Of a stretch of DNA of 64,000 nucleotides, positions 1 to 11,810 are shown one piece after another (the stretch's first letter is position 1; each line of letters begins with the position of its first letter). Origin of the DNA: Athripsodes cinereus (lineage: Eukaryota > Arthropoda > Insecta > Trichoptera > Leptoceridae); assembly GCA_947579605.1 (NCBI GenBank), contig OX388316.1, forward strand, positions 15,875,290-15,939,289, written 5' to 3'. The position numbers were made by a program, and so were the translations under genes. The notes beneath the pieces are model-generated. The model was not told the origin of the DNA. It was given only the letters and a program-made list of their open reading frames with translations, and did no database searches.

Positions 1-2487
1 ATATATATATAAAGATAACTTATTCATTACATACCCTAGGGTTTTGACTGCAGCTCTTCATCCCTTGGCAGATCTTGCCTAAGTTCCAAGGGGTATTTTT
101 CTGTACTTATCTGAACAGCAGTTTTATCTAGATACGTCTAATGAAGTATTATTTTATAAAAGCGAAATATTAATTCCTTAATCTATTATTTTATATATAA
201 GTGAAATATTTTAATAATGGGCATTATGAACATGAGAGCTTTTAATTTGTAATCTAATACATCGGAAAAGGTTTCCCAACCCCCGATTTTGCTACAAATC
301 CTTTGGGAAATATGAAGAGAAACGATTGTTAAATAAATAATCCAAATCTATATTATCCATCCAATTAAGAATATTAGTACGTAATGTAATCTTTTCTGTT
401 ATAGACAAGATACACTTACTAGGTAATAGCAATTTTATATCAGACATACATATAATGTACTTCCTGTATTCATTTTTGTGCAAAACTTTCTCCGTTAGTC
501 TTTCTCCATAATTATCCAGAAAGAGCGCACGGCCTGAACGTCCCACTTTCACAATACACTTTTCCTATGACAACGACATGAGGGCACTAGTAGTATCATG
601 GAAAGAATTTTCAAATCTTTCCATCTTATTTAATTAATTTCTAGTCATCGCTAACATTTAGCCGCTCTAAATCACGGTAAATATTATCCAAGATCTTTTG
701 TCTCGGTCTTCGGCCCTCGGGTATATTTTTCTTCTCTCCCCCCCCCTTTTCCAATGCATAATCCCCACTATGTGTTGGATGTGTGTCATTTTTTTGTATC
801 GTATATGGGTATATTTATTTTACTTAGGTATGCGCCAATTTGTTGTGGTAACATGAAAGAAATCACTTCATAGTGATAATCTAGCCACTACATATCATCC
901 TAATATTCTATATTTTCTAGTGTTACTTTGTACCTACAAATGCACTATAAAAAAATTAATAAAATTAAGAACACTTAATATTATTCATTGTGACAATTAT
1001 TTATTTGTTATAACATTTCCAATTACAATATAGTCATCTTCAGTAACACACCAATACTGTATTGTTATTTTAAAGAACATATGGGAACACAGATATACAC
1101 ATTTAAGTAGGTATATAGGTACTTACTTCTTAAATTATCCGATTCGCTTTAAATTAATTCTAGTTTTATTATCCACATCTTCTTTTAGTAATTATGCCAA
1201 CCTATTTTAAATTGAATCTTCATTGTTTCAGTGGTGTCGATGTTGATTCAGAATAATTCGCACGGATGAGGGTTGAATATAACGAAAGCTGCGTCACGAC
1301 GGCAATGAAGAGTAAATGCAGGGAAAAAGCTTTTGTTGATTTTAATGAGTTGCGTAATTCACTTTACCCTGGAAATTTGATACATTTTAAAGTAATAATG
1401 ATGTATTGATTCAACATACCTTTGAAACGCAATAAATTGTTTTTCAAGCTGGGGTTACAGTGATTTTTAAAGAATTAATGAATTCGATCACTCAACTCAG
1501 AACTGTATTATTTTCTTATATACTTTTGAATATTTTGGTACAAGTTTGATGCAGTGATGAAGTTGTTTCTAACAGTGTAATTCTATATGCAATGTAATAA
1601 TGTTTGTTCTTTAATAATGTTTCTCACCAACACATTTACAAAAAGAAACTATTTATTTTTATATGTACAAACTTTTAATATAATAAATATGTATATTACG
1701 CTACACTTAGAAAGGATTATTTCCTAACTTATAAATTGATTCAAGTGATATTCTTCTCTCACTACGTATATCTCAAAAAATAACTATTCTTAAGAAAGCA
1801 AGCATTGGTTTCGACACCTTAAATCGAAATGTAAGCATAGTTTTCTTCAAGTTATATAAATAAAATGGTTAGCATCTATTGTGCAGAAAATAAATAACAA
1901 TTCAGTTCTTGATAACAACATGAAAATCACTGCTGTAAATGCTACTTAATATCTATATTGGTAATACAACCCAGCTCTTTACAATCCTGTTGAACATAAA
2001 AGCAATTGTACCTATCACGGGTTTATCTGAAAACATGTAAATGATTATTATGCAATTTCAACTGGACTGAAATAGCTAATACCGTAAATTGAAATGATAA
2101 CTACTTGCCCCCGTTGCTATTATCGGTTCAATTGAAAGCGCTACCTAAATAACATTTGGGTTGATATGTTGTGTTTGTGCAATAAAGTTATTACACGAAC
2201 CACTCGTTACGGGTGGATTGCCAGAAAAAGTAGAGCTATTAAAATGAGCATAAAGCGTGCTATAGGTGGTAAAAAAACTACTTAATTATACATTTACACA
2301 CTGTGAAAAATACATGTCGTTGGTAAATTTACTAACGATTTGTTTGCGAAAAGTTAATATTATAAATTCGAACTAATGAATCGTTTGTACTATCTCTGGT
2401 CCTAATTTGGTAGTACGTACCAATGATTCGTTGTGAAATTTCGTTAGTATTTTTCTCAGTGCAGTCTGATGCCAATTCTATACATGT
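1..2487. other. Gene-free AT-rich stretch
   Basis: No gene is supported here. The first 11 bases are an AT dinucleotide run, and a C run lies near 739-747. An 86-codon open frame on the minus strand (292-552) begins with GTG directly after an in-frame TAG region and shows no motif I recognise, so it is not called. Confidence 0.6.
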
Positions 2488-2826
2488 ATCTATCTATCTA
2501 TACCCTCACACCGTGTCCCAGGAGGGGTAGGCAGAGAGAACGGAATGCCATATAGATCTATCCTTACAAACTTCTTTTGCTTCCTCCACATTCATTCAGT
2601 TTCTCATACGTGTTCGCCGATTTCTCTTACTCAACATGCGTCCGTCCTTTAGGATTTGATCCACGTACTCAAACCACGTGGTTCTTGGACGTCCGCGCTT
2701 CCTCACACCTCCTCTTTCAGACAAATACATCCTCTTCGTCATTCTTTCATCTTGCATTCGCTCAACATGTCCAAACCTGTATATGTAACTATGTATGTAA
2801 CTACTCTGAAAACCCTTGTGCACTTG
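2488..2826 (-). mobile_element. RTE-like LINE, 3' end fragment
   Basis: Read on the minus strand, this encodes the terminal part of a non-LTR retrotransposon reverse transcriptase polyprotein. It shows a GHVERM-like start, then a basic KRGRPRTTW stretch, then NVEEAKEVCKDRSIW and a final LSAYPSWDT-like block before a stop. This tail is common in lepidopteran RTE-type elements (family knowledge). The 3' end is a short TAGA/TATC microsatellite at 2488-2502, which fits the simple-repeat tails of RTE elements. The frame is interrupted, so it is a dead 5'-truncated copy. The same tail recurs at 31870-32040 and weakly at 38560-38625. Confidence 0.7.
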
Positions 2827-5800
2827 TTTTTTTAAGATCTCCGATTACTCGATACCAAGGCTTATATTGTACAAATGTATTTGACACCTTGCTTCTTCGA
2901 GGAGACTACCTAATCTTGTACGCCCTCCAAAGTTTTCAAAGATCACAAATATAGCCTGAATTTGAAAGAAGAGAATAAATGAGTCAGCGCATCTTAACAT
3001 TGTAATTTATATTCTTTATATATAGTTCATTCATCTTTTTATTATGGGAAATATCACGACGGTATAAAGATGAATAGATTAATAGCATTTTGCAATTTTG
3101 ATTAATAATTTTCACAGCTAATATTCTCCAATTAACTAATGGGTAAACTTTTCATTATATGGTCTGTAAAATCTAACATGACTTCTCACTTAACACGATA
3201 TGGGAAAATTCAGCATTGCTGCGGAGCAATGCGACTATAGATAGCTACTATTATGGAGCTATACAATATGAATTATATTCCCTTCGGATAAGGAAATTGA
3301 TGATCTGTCCCGTAATTTGATGAGTTCATTAATAATCGCCGACCGGTGTAGTTATTATATAGGTAGAGTAAACAATAGATATAAGATACCAAACTGATCT
3401 CTAACTGTAGACAATTTCTAACAACGCTTCAACTTTACAATTCCTTCAAATATCAAAACGTAGTTTTTTTTAATAAATTTCTTTTTCATTTATACATATT
3501 TATTTTTCTCCTCATATAGCGATATCACCGAGACAAATCTATCAATTTCACCATGAATTTCCCGAACTTTCCCAAGATTCCCGGAAGCTCGACCCATTTC
3601 TTTGAACACAGCATCAGAAAATAAGAATCTCGTGGGAAGTGTGTGTTCATAATTGACATAGGATCACACTAAATACAGAAGGTTTAAAGAATGACAGATG
3701 AGTGTCAAAGGACGAAAGAAGAAATGAGATATTATGTAGAATTGTAGATGAAATAATGTTGCAGCTATTTATCTTAAAATAACCACCATTAAGGGAGAAA
3801 TATAAAAGTAACACGATGTATATCAAAATATTATTACTTTACAAGTTAAAACATCACGGCTTTAATTATAATTTTATTTATTTCATATCTTCTCTCTTTG
3901 CTCATTTTTTTATTCACCAGAAACGAGAAGGCACTTGCTTTGACGCTGGTGGATGACACTCGAATCAAGAATACTTTGTAAATGTTATGGAGACGACTTT
4001 TGGAGTCGTGTTGTGTCATCGGTACGGCTGTTTCTGCCACTGGCAAATTGAAATTATTCGTCATATTACAAAGAGTCTTGCTTATTTTTACTATTCATAC
4101 CTATTAATTAGAAGAAAATCATAAAGACTAAATAATGGAATCGGAGGAAAAACAAAGCTGTGTTAAATATACACCTTCACAAATTTCGAAATGTTTTTTA
4201 GTCAGATCTAATACAATACAATGTAATAATTTTCCTCGTTGTATCTCATAATAGACAATGTTCATACACTCTTCATCGTACTCTTTTTGAATTTAAGAGA
4301 CGCACGAAATTATATTTTTCCTCTACGGCCAATTTTGAATCACTTTTTTGCGTGAAATTCTTAATGATCTTATATAATTGCTATTTTGTGAAATGATTTC
4401 TTTATGTACAAAATCTAGTGAGCTATGAATCTTTAAAAAAATTAGGCAAACGAGCAATAAATTAACAAAAAAATTCGGCCTTTTGCCAAAAGTCTGAGTG
4501 TATGAAATAAGATGTAGCCTATAACATTTTCGCTTGCTTCCTCCCTCTACGTTCATTATCATCTCAACCTGCGGGATCTTCACACTGAGTGAAAACGGAA
4601 CACAACCGTAAATAAACGTTTCGTTCACAAGATGTCATTAATAATGTTTTTCTTTTTCAAAACAGAATTGCTAATTATGGAGAAACAGGGGATTCAAATT
4701 CGAATTGATGAAGTGTTTTGTTTAAATATTTATGTACGTATTTTTTAAATTTATCCCCCAGCAACGACTACGTTTCCCACTTTTTTTTCCATGTTTTTGA
4801 GTGTCCTATAAAAGGTAGGTATGCATAAAACATCCCGCGTAAGACATTTGTCATCTTCAATCAGCGACGAAACGGCCCATCCCAAGTGTTTTAATTTTAA
4901 TTGGCACGGAAAGAAAAACTTGTTTATTACTTTTACTTCGTCTGCCAGCTTCCCCACCGGCGGGATACGCCTTGGTATGAATGAAATGATTTTTATAGTA
5001 CATATGTAAATTAATTTACGTTGAACGCATCTCTATAATAAAAACGCCTCATAGGTTCACTCATTTCTGCAAAATGTTTCTTTATCTTGTGTTTTAAAAT
5101 TCGACGTTGGGCATATTATAAAAATCAACAAAAAAAAGATTTAATTACCATTCTGAATGTCTTAATTTAGTGACAGAGAGGTTGACCAGTATTTTCAGTT
5201 TATGTACTGAGTAGGTACACTATGTTTCAAACCTCCATGTATATATCTTGGCAAAGCAGTAATGTTTCTTCACTAAATGTGAAGAAACACAGGTTATGAC
5301 AGACCTAAGCAAAATCATAAAGACCCTTACTAAACAATACTTTTGTATTGTAAAACCAAAATACATAGATCGGATGCATCGAATTTATTAATTTATTGTA
5401 TCTATGCAACCAAATGCTTTGTTAAACTTCATTATAATTCTTTGAGAAATACATTTTTAATTCAAATAAAAATTTACATGAAAATGAATACCCTGTGTTT
5501 TTTGATGAATTTTCACAAATGAATTAATTATGTTCCTACATTAATATGTAGATCACATCCACTTATCAGTAGGGCTGTCACTTGTATAACTGTAAAATAA
5601 TAACAAAGATCAAAACTGGAAACGAAAATTCCGGAAATTTCCTGAAGTCACAACTATTGTAATAATAATAAGATTGTATTGCTAACCACCATCTTGTCTC
5701 GGAAATGAAGAATAAAGTAAGTACCTATAAGAAAACAAAACAGCAACATATTTTAATTACTTTTTAATTGGGGTCTGCTTTCTATAACGATTTACTTTGT

Positions 5801-8439
5801 CATATTTTCTCCGTTTCGCTTTGTCAGCTTATCATTCCTTTAATAATATAGAATTAACATCCCTTTCAATCTCAAATAAAACAGCGAACAACGACTTCTA
5901 TCACGATATTATCTTTAACATTTACAACTAACTAAAGTTTTTTTTAATGATGCACAGCTATTTCTTAATATTTTTCAAAGTTGCTATTAAGTACCAAAAC
6001 AAAACTCCAAAACAATAAAAAATATAGTTATTGCATATAAAAATCTTCAGCTGATCTAGAGAAAAACCTAAATAGAACAAAAAGCTTTACATATGTACAT
6101 TGTTTTAAAAATTTAGTTTGAGTTTTATGTTGCTTTTTCATATCCCATTCATGATCGAAGCTCTTTTTAATTTTTCTACTTATTCATTTTCATATTTATG
6201 TTGTGAAGAAATTCTATTAATAATGGTATTCATTTAGCGTCTTGTCGATGACACCAGTTTCGTGACGTCCTTACTTTGATTTTGATGAAAGGTCAATTGT
6301 CAATGGTGCTGGCAGGCGATCCCATATGACGACCCGGCAAAAAGCCCCCACTTAAAAGCTAGTCTCACCGGCTCTGTAAAGGGCTCATTATGGGTTAGGG
6401 ATTTTTTTACCTAATAAAAAAATAATATAAAGCGTACAAATTTCGAGTTATCTCTTACACGAGTTTTCATAAGAGTTTTGCTGGAGGGATGGATTCGCAT
6501 TCTGTTTGATTGGTATAGGTCTATTAAATTTTCTTTCCAGTGATCTTCGTGTCCAGGATGTAAACACAATGTTTTCCTTGTCCCCTGTGTTTTCGATTAA
6601 TTTCCTTAGAAACAGGAAATCAATAGTAAATTTGTTTACAGAAAGGCCCTCGACATTAGTACAATTTCCCTATATAAACAACCCGGTTATACAGAATGAA
6701 TTTTGATTTGTGTTCAACCTTTGGAATATTGTGTACCTAGCGTGTACAAAGGCTGATTGAAATTTGATTCCTAGAAATATTAGAATTTTTCCGAAACATA
6801 GCATCTACACAGAAAAAACATGTGGATTTTATTCTCTCAATCTAAGAATTTAAATTATCACAAACAATTCAAGAGAATATTGTCTAGAGTGGAGAATATT
6901 ATTTCCTTTAGTCAAAAAATCAACAAAATTGAAAATTTATGTTTCTCCAATGAAGATGCATACATTTGATCTTGTTAATACCTACTCACTGATTATTTTC
7001 AAAATTATGTCTTTTTTTCTATGACATTCATTTGACGTAGGTACCTATTGATATATTTAATAAAACTTATTTAACAAGGACCTTAATGTTTCCAATGGTC
7101 ATCTTCTATTTTACATTATTTAATTGACTGTTTTTATTTTTAAATTATTCAAAATTGAGATATATAAAAATATAAACTTGACTTGTGATTTTTTGAGAAT
7201 TGCGTCATTCAATGTAATATTGATCAGTAAATTCTACTGAAGGCAATCTGAAGGGATTCTACTGAAGGGATAGCAATGTAACATAATTCATAATTGAAAA
7301 TGCACGAACAATGCACGTGGTTTTATTGCAAAATACCTTTATTATCCAACACAGTACCTGTGGTAGGTACTATAATATCACAATATCACTTATCTCGTTC
7401 TACGTATTATTCACACTTATCTATTAAGAAAATTGTTTTTTTTTTCACTAGAACCATCTATGTGATATTAATCAAAGTTTTGTACGCCTGTAAGTATGCA
7501 ATATAGATTACAGATAAGTATCATGTACAAGGAGTAGTGGGGAGTAAAATGAGCATTTCTCGCTAAATTTTCTTGACTAAAGACACACTGAGCTGAAGGA
7601 GAATGATAGAGGGCCTCAAGATGGGTCGAAATAACTCCCAAAACGTCTGACCTACATTGCGCTATTTCTGAGCCATCCACGTTTTCTGATTTTTTGAGTA
7701 AAGCAAGTTTTAGGAATAAATAGACAAGATTTTTTTTCTGTTATATTGTATCCATTTTTATATATTATAATATATTGTTGTAGTAAGTATCTGTTATAGT
7801 AAGTATATAATACAATAACATGATAAGATTGAGTATCATAAGTCAGAAGTTCAAGTCAAATCTGAAATCGTAAGCAGGATAAACCAGGCAAGAATTGCCT
7901 GTTTAATCCTGAATCCTTACCAATATCGCCAGGAGAGACTCTCCTTTGATTCTGTTGTTTCTTTAAATAATGTCTCATTTGTGTTTTTTTTTTGGATTTG
8001 CTTTGGTTTTTTGTTATTTTCCTTGCTGAGATCTCCTTGACCAAAAGCTGCTATGGTCTCTGTGCAGGGTGACATTTTTAGGATAAAAATAATAATATAG
8101 GTACTTACTGATGAGTGTTTAGTGTTGTGGGTCCCAGATGCTGGAACAAGCTGCCTCTGGGTCTGTGAGAGAAGGTGAATGGAGAGAGCTTTAAAATAGG
8201 ACTGAAGGCGCACCTTTTTGCTGGGAGTTTCGGGTAATAGTCGCAGTATACTGCGCCCTTGAGATCATGTTATGAGTAAACGGCGCTTTACATATTGTCC
8301 ATATATATTTGATATATATACATATATACATATCCGTAAAAAACCTACAATCGTATATTCCTCGGATTTCATACAAAAGGGAGTTTTCACAGTCTGTTGG
8401 TTGTGCGGATGAGGTGTCTGTTGGGTAAAAATTCTCAAT
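2827..8439. other. Gene-free stretch
   Basis: No gene is supported. Short frames at 3846-4064, 4323-4628, 4751-4957 and 7917-8213 (all minus) have no recognisable domains. A patch with more GC than its surroundings lies at about 6236-6385, and another at about 8120-8260. Both look like old repeat fragments, but I cannot name them. A short perfect hairpin at 5263-5289 is listed separately. Confidence 0.5.
5263..5289. repeat. Perfect short hairpin
   Basis: Arms TGTTTCTTCAC and GTGAAGAAACA (11 bp each) are separated by 5 bases. There is no nearby gene or T-run that would make it a terminator. It may be a remnant of a repeat. Confidence 0.55.
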
Positions 8440-8489
8440 ATCTTCACTCTCGCAGGTGTGAAAATCCAGCTAAATGCGAAAACTTCGTT
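8440..8489. repeat. Fold-back element, right-end fragment
   Basis: The segment from the CACTCTCGCAGGTGTGAAAA-like block to AACTTCG matches, with divergence, the right terminus of the complete fold-back copy ending at 8939 (TTTCGTAGGTGTAAAATTCC followed by CACTTCGC). It is the end of an older neighbouring copy of the same family. Confidence 0.5.
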
Positions 8490-8507
8490 TAACATATATG
8501 TATACAT

Positions 8508-8939
8508 GCGAAGTTATTTTTTTTGTATAAACTGGAATTTTTCACCTACGAAAGTGTTAATATGATGTATTATATACGATAGGTATGATTTTAATCGCAA
8601 TATATGCATCAGTTGCAGGGTAGAGAAGAGAGTATTAGGTGTTCTGATGCTTATGAATCAGCTTTATGTGCTTTATGCGCTTAAGCCAGCCAAACGCTTT
8701 ATAAAGCGCTTAAGCCAGCCAAAGCCAATTCGTAAGCATCGGAACACCTAATACTCTCTTCTCTACCCTGCAAGTGATGCATATATTGCGATTAAAATCA
8801 TACCTATCGTATATAATACATCATATAATATATTATATATATGATGAATTATTCGATAGGTATGAATCGAATAATTCATCATATTAACACTTTCGTAGGT
8901 GTAAAATTCCATGTTATACGAATAAAAAAATCACTTCGC
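8508..8939. mobile_element. Fold-back MITE, complete copy
   Basis: Two long inverted arms meet around a centre near 8670-8710. The left arm starts GCGAAGTTATTTTTTTTG and the right arm ends AAAAAAATCACTTCGC. Between the tips the arms mirror each other over roughly 160 bases, including ATACGATAGGTATGATTTTA against TAAAATCATACCTATCGTAT, and the block GGGTAGAGAAGAGAGTATTA against its complement. The right arm carries an extra palindromic AT-rich insert at about 8820-8880 built around ATGATGAATTATTCGATAGG. There is no ORF, so it must be non-autonomous. The transposase family cannot be told from the ends. Confidence 0.8.
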
Positions 8940-8963
8940 ATATATATATATTATCCACCCTCG

Positions 8964-8965
<2 letters not shown>

Positions 8966-8992
<27 letters not shown>
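8966..8992. repeat. (TA)n microsatellite
   Basis: This is an uninterrupted TA dinucleotide run between two fold-back copies. Just left of it, at about 8953-8964, sits CCACCCTCGTA, the inverted complement of the first bases of the mariner end at 9286. Confidence 0.85.
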
Positions 8993-8995
<3 letters not shown>

Positions 8996-9244
8996 AAGTT
9001 ATTTTTTTTTCGTATAAACTGGAATTTTTCACCTACGAAAGTGTTAATATGATGTATTACATACGATAGGTATGATTTTAATCGCAATATATGCATCACT
9101 TGCGCAATAATTAATCGCAATATATGCATCAAAAGCGCTTAAGCCAGCCAAAGCCGATTCGTAAGCATCGGAATACCTAATACTCTCTTCTCTACCCTGC
9201 AAGTGATGCATATATTGCGATTAAAATCATACCTATCGTATGTA

Positions 9245-9249
<5 letters not shown>
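8993..9249. mobile_element. Fold-back MITE, truncated copy
   Basis: Same left terminus as the copy at 8508 (GCGAAGTTATTTTTTTTT). The left arm is shortened by a deletion, with the block ATCGCAATATATGCATCA present twice at about 9078-9130. A nearly full right half follows, up to CATACCTATCGTATGTAATA. The distal right tip is missing and is replaced by a TA run, into which the mariner at 9286 inserted. Confidence 0.75.

Positions 9250-9285
<36 letters not shown>
9250..9285. repeat. (TA)n microsatellite at a mariner insertion site
   Basis: A TA run of about 36 bases supplies the TA target duplication of the adjacent mariner (TA at 9284-9285; partner TA at 11059-11060). Confidence 0.85.
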
Positions 9286-9286
<1 letters not shown>

Positions 9287-9534
9287 GAGGGTGGATTGAT
9301 AAGTCGGGTAAAAATGAAACTTTTTTAACGGATTATATTTATTTTTCAACTTCATCTTCTTTTAGAGCTAGACATCATTTTCATCTTTTTTTACACTTGG
9401 TTAGACGATGCTAGAGTTTTTTGATCCCCTCTTTGTAGCTATCTTTTCCAAGGCCCTGAAAATACACCATAGTTTCGGAGATAACCTCCAAATTAGTTGC
9501 AAATCTTCGTCCCCCAAGCCATTTTTTCATGTTT

Positions 9535-9745
9535 ATTGAAAGGACCCTCCACACACCCGGATATCTCAGGAGTCAAAGACTCCTATTTATCCGCACTTGC
9601 AAACAAAAAATTTGTCCTCACGGGCGAGCCATATGAGCAGCCTGAATGGCCGGCCGGCCAAATCCGCCTTGTAGGAATCTTTTAAACTACTGTAAAAATT
9701 TTAAATATCCCCTTAAGGTAGAGAAACACCAATTTTTTCATGTTT
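9535..9745. mobile_element. Insertion inside the mariner with a 14-bp target duplication
   Basis: The 14-bp word ATTTTTTCATGTTT occurs at 9521-9534 and again at 9732-9745, bracketing 197 bp that do not belong to a mariner. The conserved mariner motif PNMKKW (minus strand) is split exactly there: MKKWLGG lies to the left and PNMKK to the right. The insert contains a GGCCGGCCGGCC block and has no clear poly(A) or inverted ends, so its class is unknown. Confidence 0.7.
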
Positions 9746-10759
9746 GGTAAAAGGTAGGAATCACTGAGAGCCAGGTCAGGAAAACATAGTGGATGAGGAA
9801 GCATTTTGTAGCGTGACTCCACCAGCTTGGCCGTTGAAATGGCCAAAGAATGAGCAGAAGCATTATCTTGGTGAAACAGGATTTTTTTCTTAGCAAGATG
9901 ATGCCGTTTTGCTTTGGTTTCTTGATTCAACTGGACCAAAAGTGTAGCGTTATACTCTCTATGAATTATTTTACCTTAAGAGGAAATCAATTAAGACTGT
10001 ACCTTGTGCGTCCCAGAAAACCTTAGCCATAGCTTTGCCTGCTGATGGAACCACCTTGACCTTCTTCGGAGCACTTCCACCAGCTTCCATCCACTGCTTG
10101 GTTATTATTTTGTCTCTGGTGTGTAAAAATGAATCCTTGTTTTATCTATAGTGATGAAAAAGTGTAAAAACCCATCTGCATTTCGTTCAAACAGTCGAAA
10201 ATTAGCCTGGGAAAGTGTCACTCATTCACGTTTCTGGTCAATTTTAAACAAACGCGGCAGCCATTTTGTTGAAAAAATTTTAATATGCAATTTTTCATGA
10301 AATGTTATGAAAACTCGTTTATATGAGATGTTTAAAGTGTTGGCTACCTTTTTCAACTTCATTCATCGATCTCCAAATACAATATCGTGGATTTTCATGA
10401 GCATTTTTGGAGTGGTTACCTCAATTGGACGTCCTGATCGATAAGCTTCTTCCGTGCTCGTTCTACCACAACGAAATTCATTAAACCACTTGTAAATCAT
10501 CTTAAGTGACAGAAAAGATTCACCATAATATTTATCAAAACTTTTCTTTGTGTCCGTGATGGTTTTTTTGCGAAAAAAGTAATGTTTTATCAACACTCAA
10601 AATTCACTTTTTTCCATTTTAACAGCAAAAGAACTACTTGTCTGGTCAAAACGACTGAAAAAACAATTCCAAATTCAAATTTCAGTATGAAATTTCGTGT
10701 ATGTTCCTTCAGGGCACGTACCTGTCCAAAAATTTTATAACTTCCATACTAGCATAACT

Positions 10760-11005
10760 TTTTTTTTTTTTTTTTTAGGTACCTAGTGCCGGACTCCTAC
10801 CGGCTAAAACCCCTCATTCTTCTTTACAGCCCCGGTTCCCACCTTGCGGTCTACCCGGGGGTGCAATTTGTCTTAGGGTTGTTCCCTCTCCTTGATAAAG
10901 ATTATCTTGTCCATAAATTTTTCAGCCGCATTCCACACCTCCGACGACTCAATCATGCGGTCCACTAGATTGTTTATGTCAAGGCCTGAACCGAAGTGAG
11001 CAATA
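10760..11005 (-). mobile_element. 5'-truncated LINE (R1-like) nested in the mariner
   Basis: A 14-bp duplication, ATACTAGCATAACT, brackets the insert (10746-10759 and 11006-11019). On the minus strand the insert runs from coding sequence into a GC-rich 3' UTR and ends in a poly(A) tail (the T run at 10760-10776). The coding part ends with a charged helix containing VWNAAEKFMDKIIF and KEREQP before a stop. This is like the C-termini of R1-group LINE proteins; the clade is inferred. It is truncated, non-functional, and younger than the mariner. Confidence 0.8.
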
Positions 11006-11129
11006 ATACTAGCATAACTGCTTCATCCATTTTTACCTGACTTATCAATCTGCCTAAGTACATATTGATACAGTCCGGAGTCGAAGGTCACATATGGCGG
11101 GTAATTTATCTGTACCTATGTGTAGGAAA

Positions 11130-11469
11130 ACTATTACACAACATCATTACATCTACCAGGGTACAAAATGGATTAATGGGCTACCAAAGGAACTGAAAAA
11201 CGTCGGGAATTATAGAGTATTTAAAAATAAAATAGGTTTATTGAAAAAAAAGTTAATTGTCAAGTAGAATATATCTAGAGTAAGTATTAGTTAAGAATAT
11301 TATTGTTTAGATGTGTAAAATTAAGAATACTGTAAATCTATCCCATACACAAGTATAACTCTTTCAATGGGATAGTAAACAATAGATTTTTAAGTGTATT
11401 TTAGTAAATGTGTAATATATATGTATTTTTGTGATATTTTTCAAATAAATAATAAAAAAAAAAAAAAAT
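11130..11469 (+). mobile_element. LINE 3' end fragment with poly(A)
   Basis: The stretch starts with a short frame reading WINGLPKELKNVGNYRVFKN and then KIGLLKKKLIVK before a stop. That is the usual ending of Jockey/CR1-type LINE reverse transcriptase proteins. An AT-rich 3' UTR of about 190 bases follows, with an AATAAATAATAAA signal and an A run at about 11452-11469. It is a 5'-truncated dead copy lying just upstream of the IAP gene. Confidence 0.65.
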
Positions 11470-11810
11470 ATGTTTTAGCTGATAGTAATCGATAGGTATA
11501 TAATACCAGATTAGATTATTTTATGAAAAACTGATAAGAACTGTGTATTAATAATGAAGTTATTATGTTTATAAGCAGTTCAACTTCTTCAGTGTGTTGA
11601 CGGTACAATCAACTTTATTTAGATTTTATTTGTTATACTAAGTGCGTTACTATATTCCAGAATTACAAATATTTTTTTTTTCATTAATCGTCTATCTACC
11701 AGTTACTGAGTGGTTTGAGAATTAAATAATAATAATTTAAGAGTAAATAAATATTCTGGAAAAACAAAAGTTTGCACCTTTAGTGTATATGTATCACAAA
11801 TAAAAAAGAA
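11470..11810. other. Upstream region of the IAP gene
   Basis: No gene is present. It is AT-rich sequence between a LINE tail and the IAP start codon. A TATA-like TGTATATGTA lies about 25 bases before the ATG, but I cannot show that it is a promoter. Confidence 0.4.

Larger units (their letters stand above)
9286..11058 (-). mobile_element. Mariner transposon, decayed, with nested insertions
   Basis: The ends are imperfect inverted repeats: the left reads GGATTGATAAGTCGGGTAAAAATG after the tip, and the right, inverted, reads GATTGATAAGTCAGGTAAAA. A TA dinucleotide flanks each end, as expected for Tc1/mariner elements. The transposase reads on the minus strand. At about 10363-10596 is the N-terminal helix-turn-helix region (IKHYFFRKKTITDTKKSF, then MIYKWFNEFRCGRTS, then SGRPIEV). 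At about 9745-9939 is the catalytic core (HQDNASAHS, LPHPLCFPDLALSD, PNMKK). The frame is broken by several shifts, so it is not functional. Total length is 1773 bp. Removing the two insertions and their duplicated targets leaves about 1302 bp, a normal mariner length. Confidence 0.9.

Noticed and set aside
292..552. 86-codon minus-strand frame
   Set aside because: It starts with GTG, has no ATG start, domain or known repeat match that I can name, and lies in AT-rich non-coding DNA.
3846..4957. Several 60-100 codon minus-strand frames
   Set aside because: No motifs, no splice-consistent neighbours and no repeat match; expected by chance in this much non-coding DNA.
7856..8376. Overlapping minus-strand frames before the fold-back cluster
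   Set aside because: They overlap one another in different frames and cover an old repeat-like, GC-richer patch.
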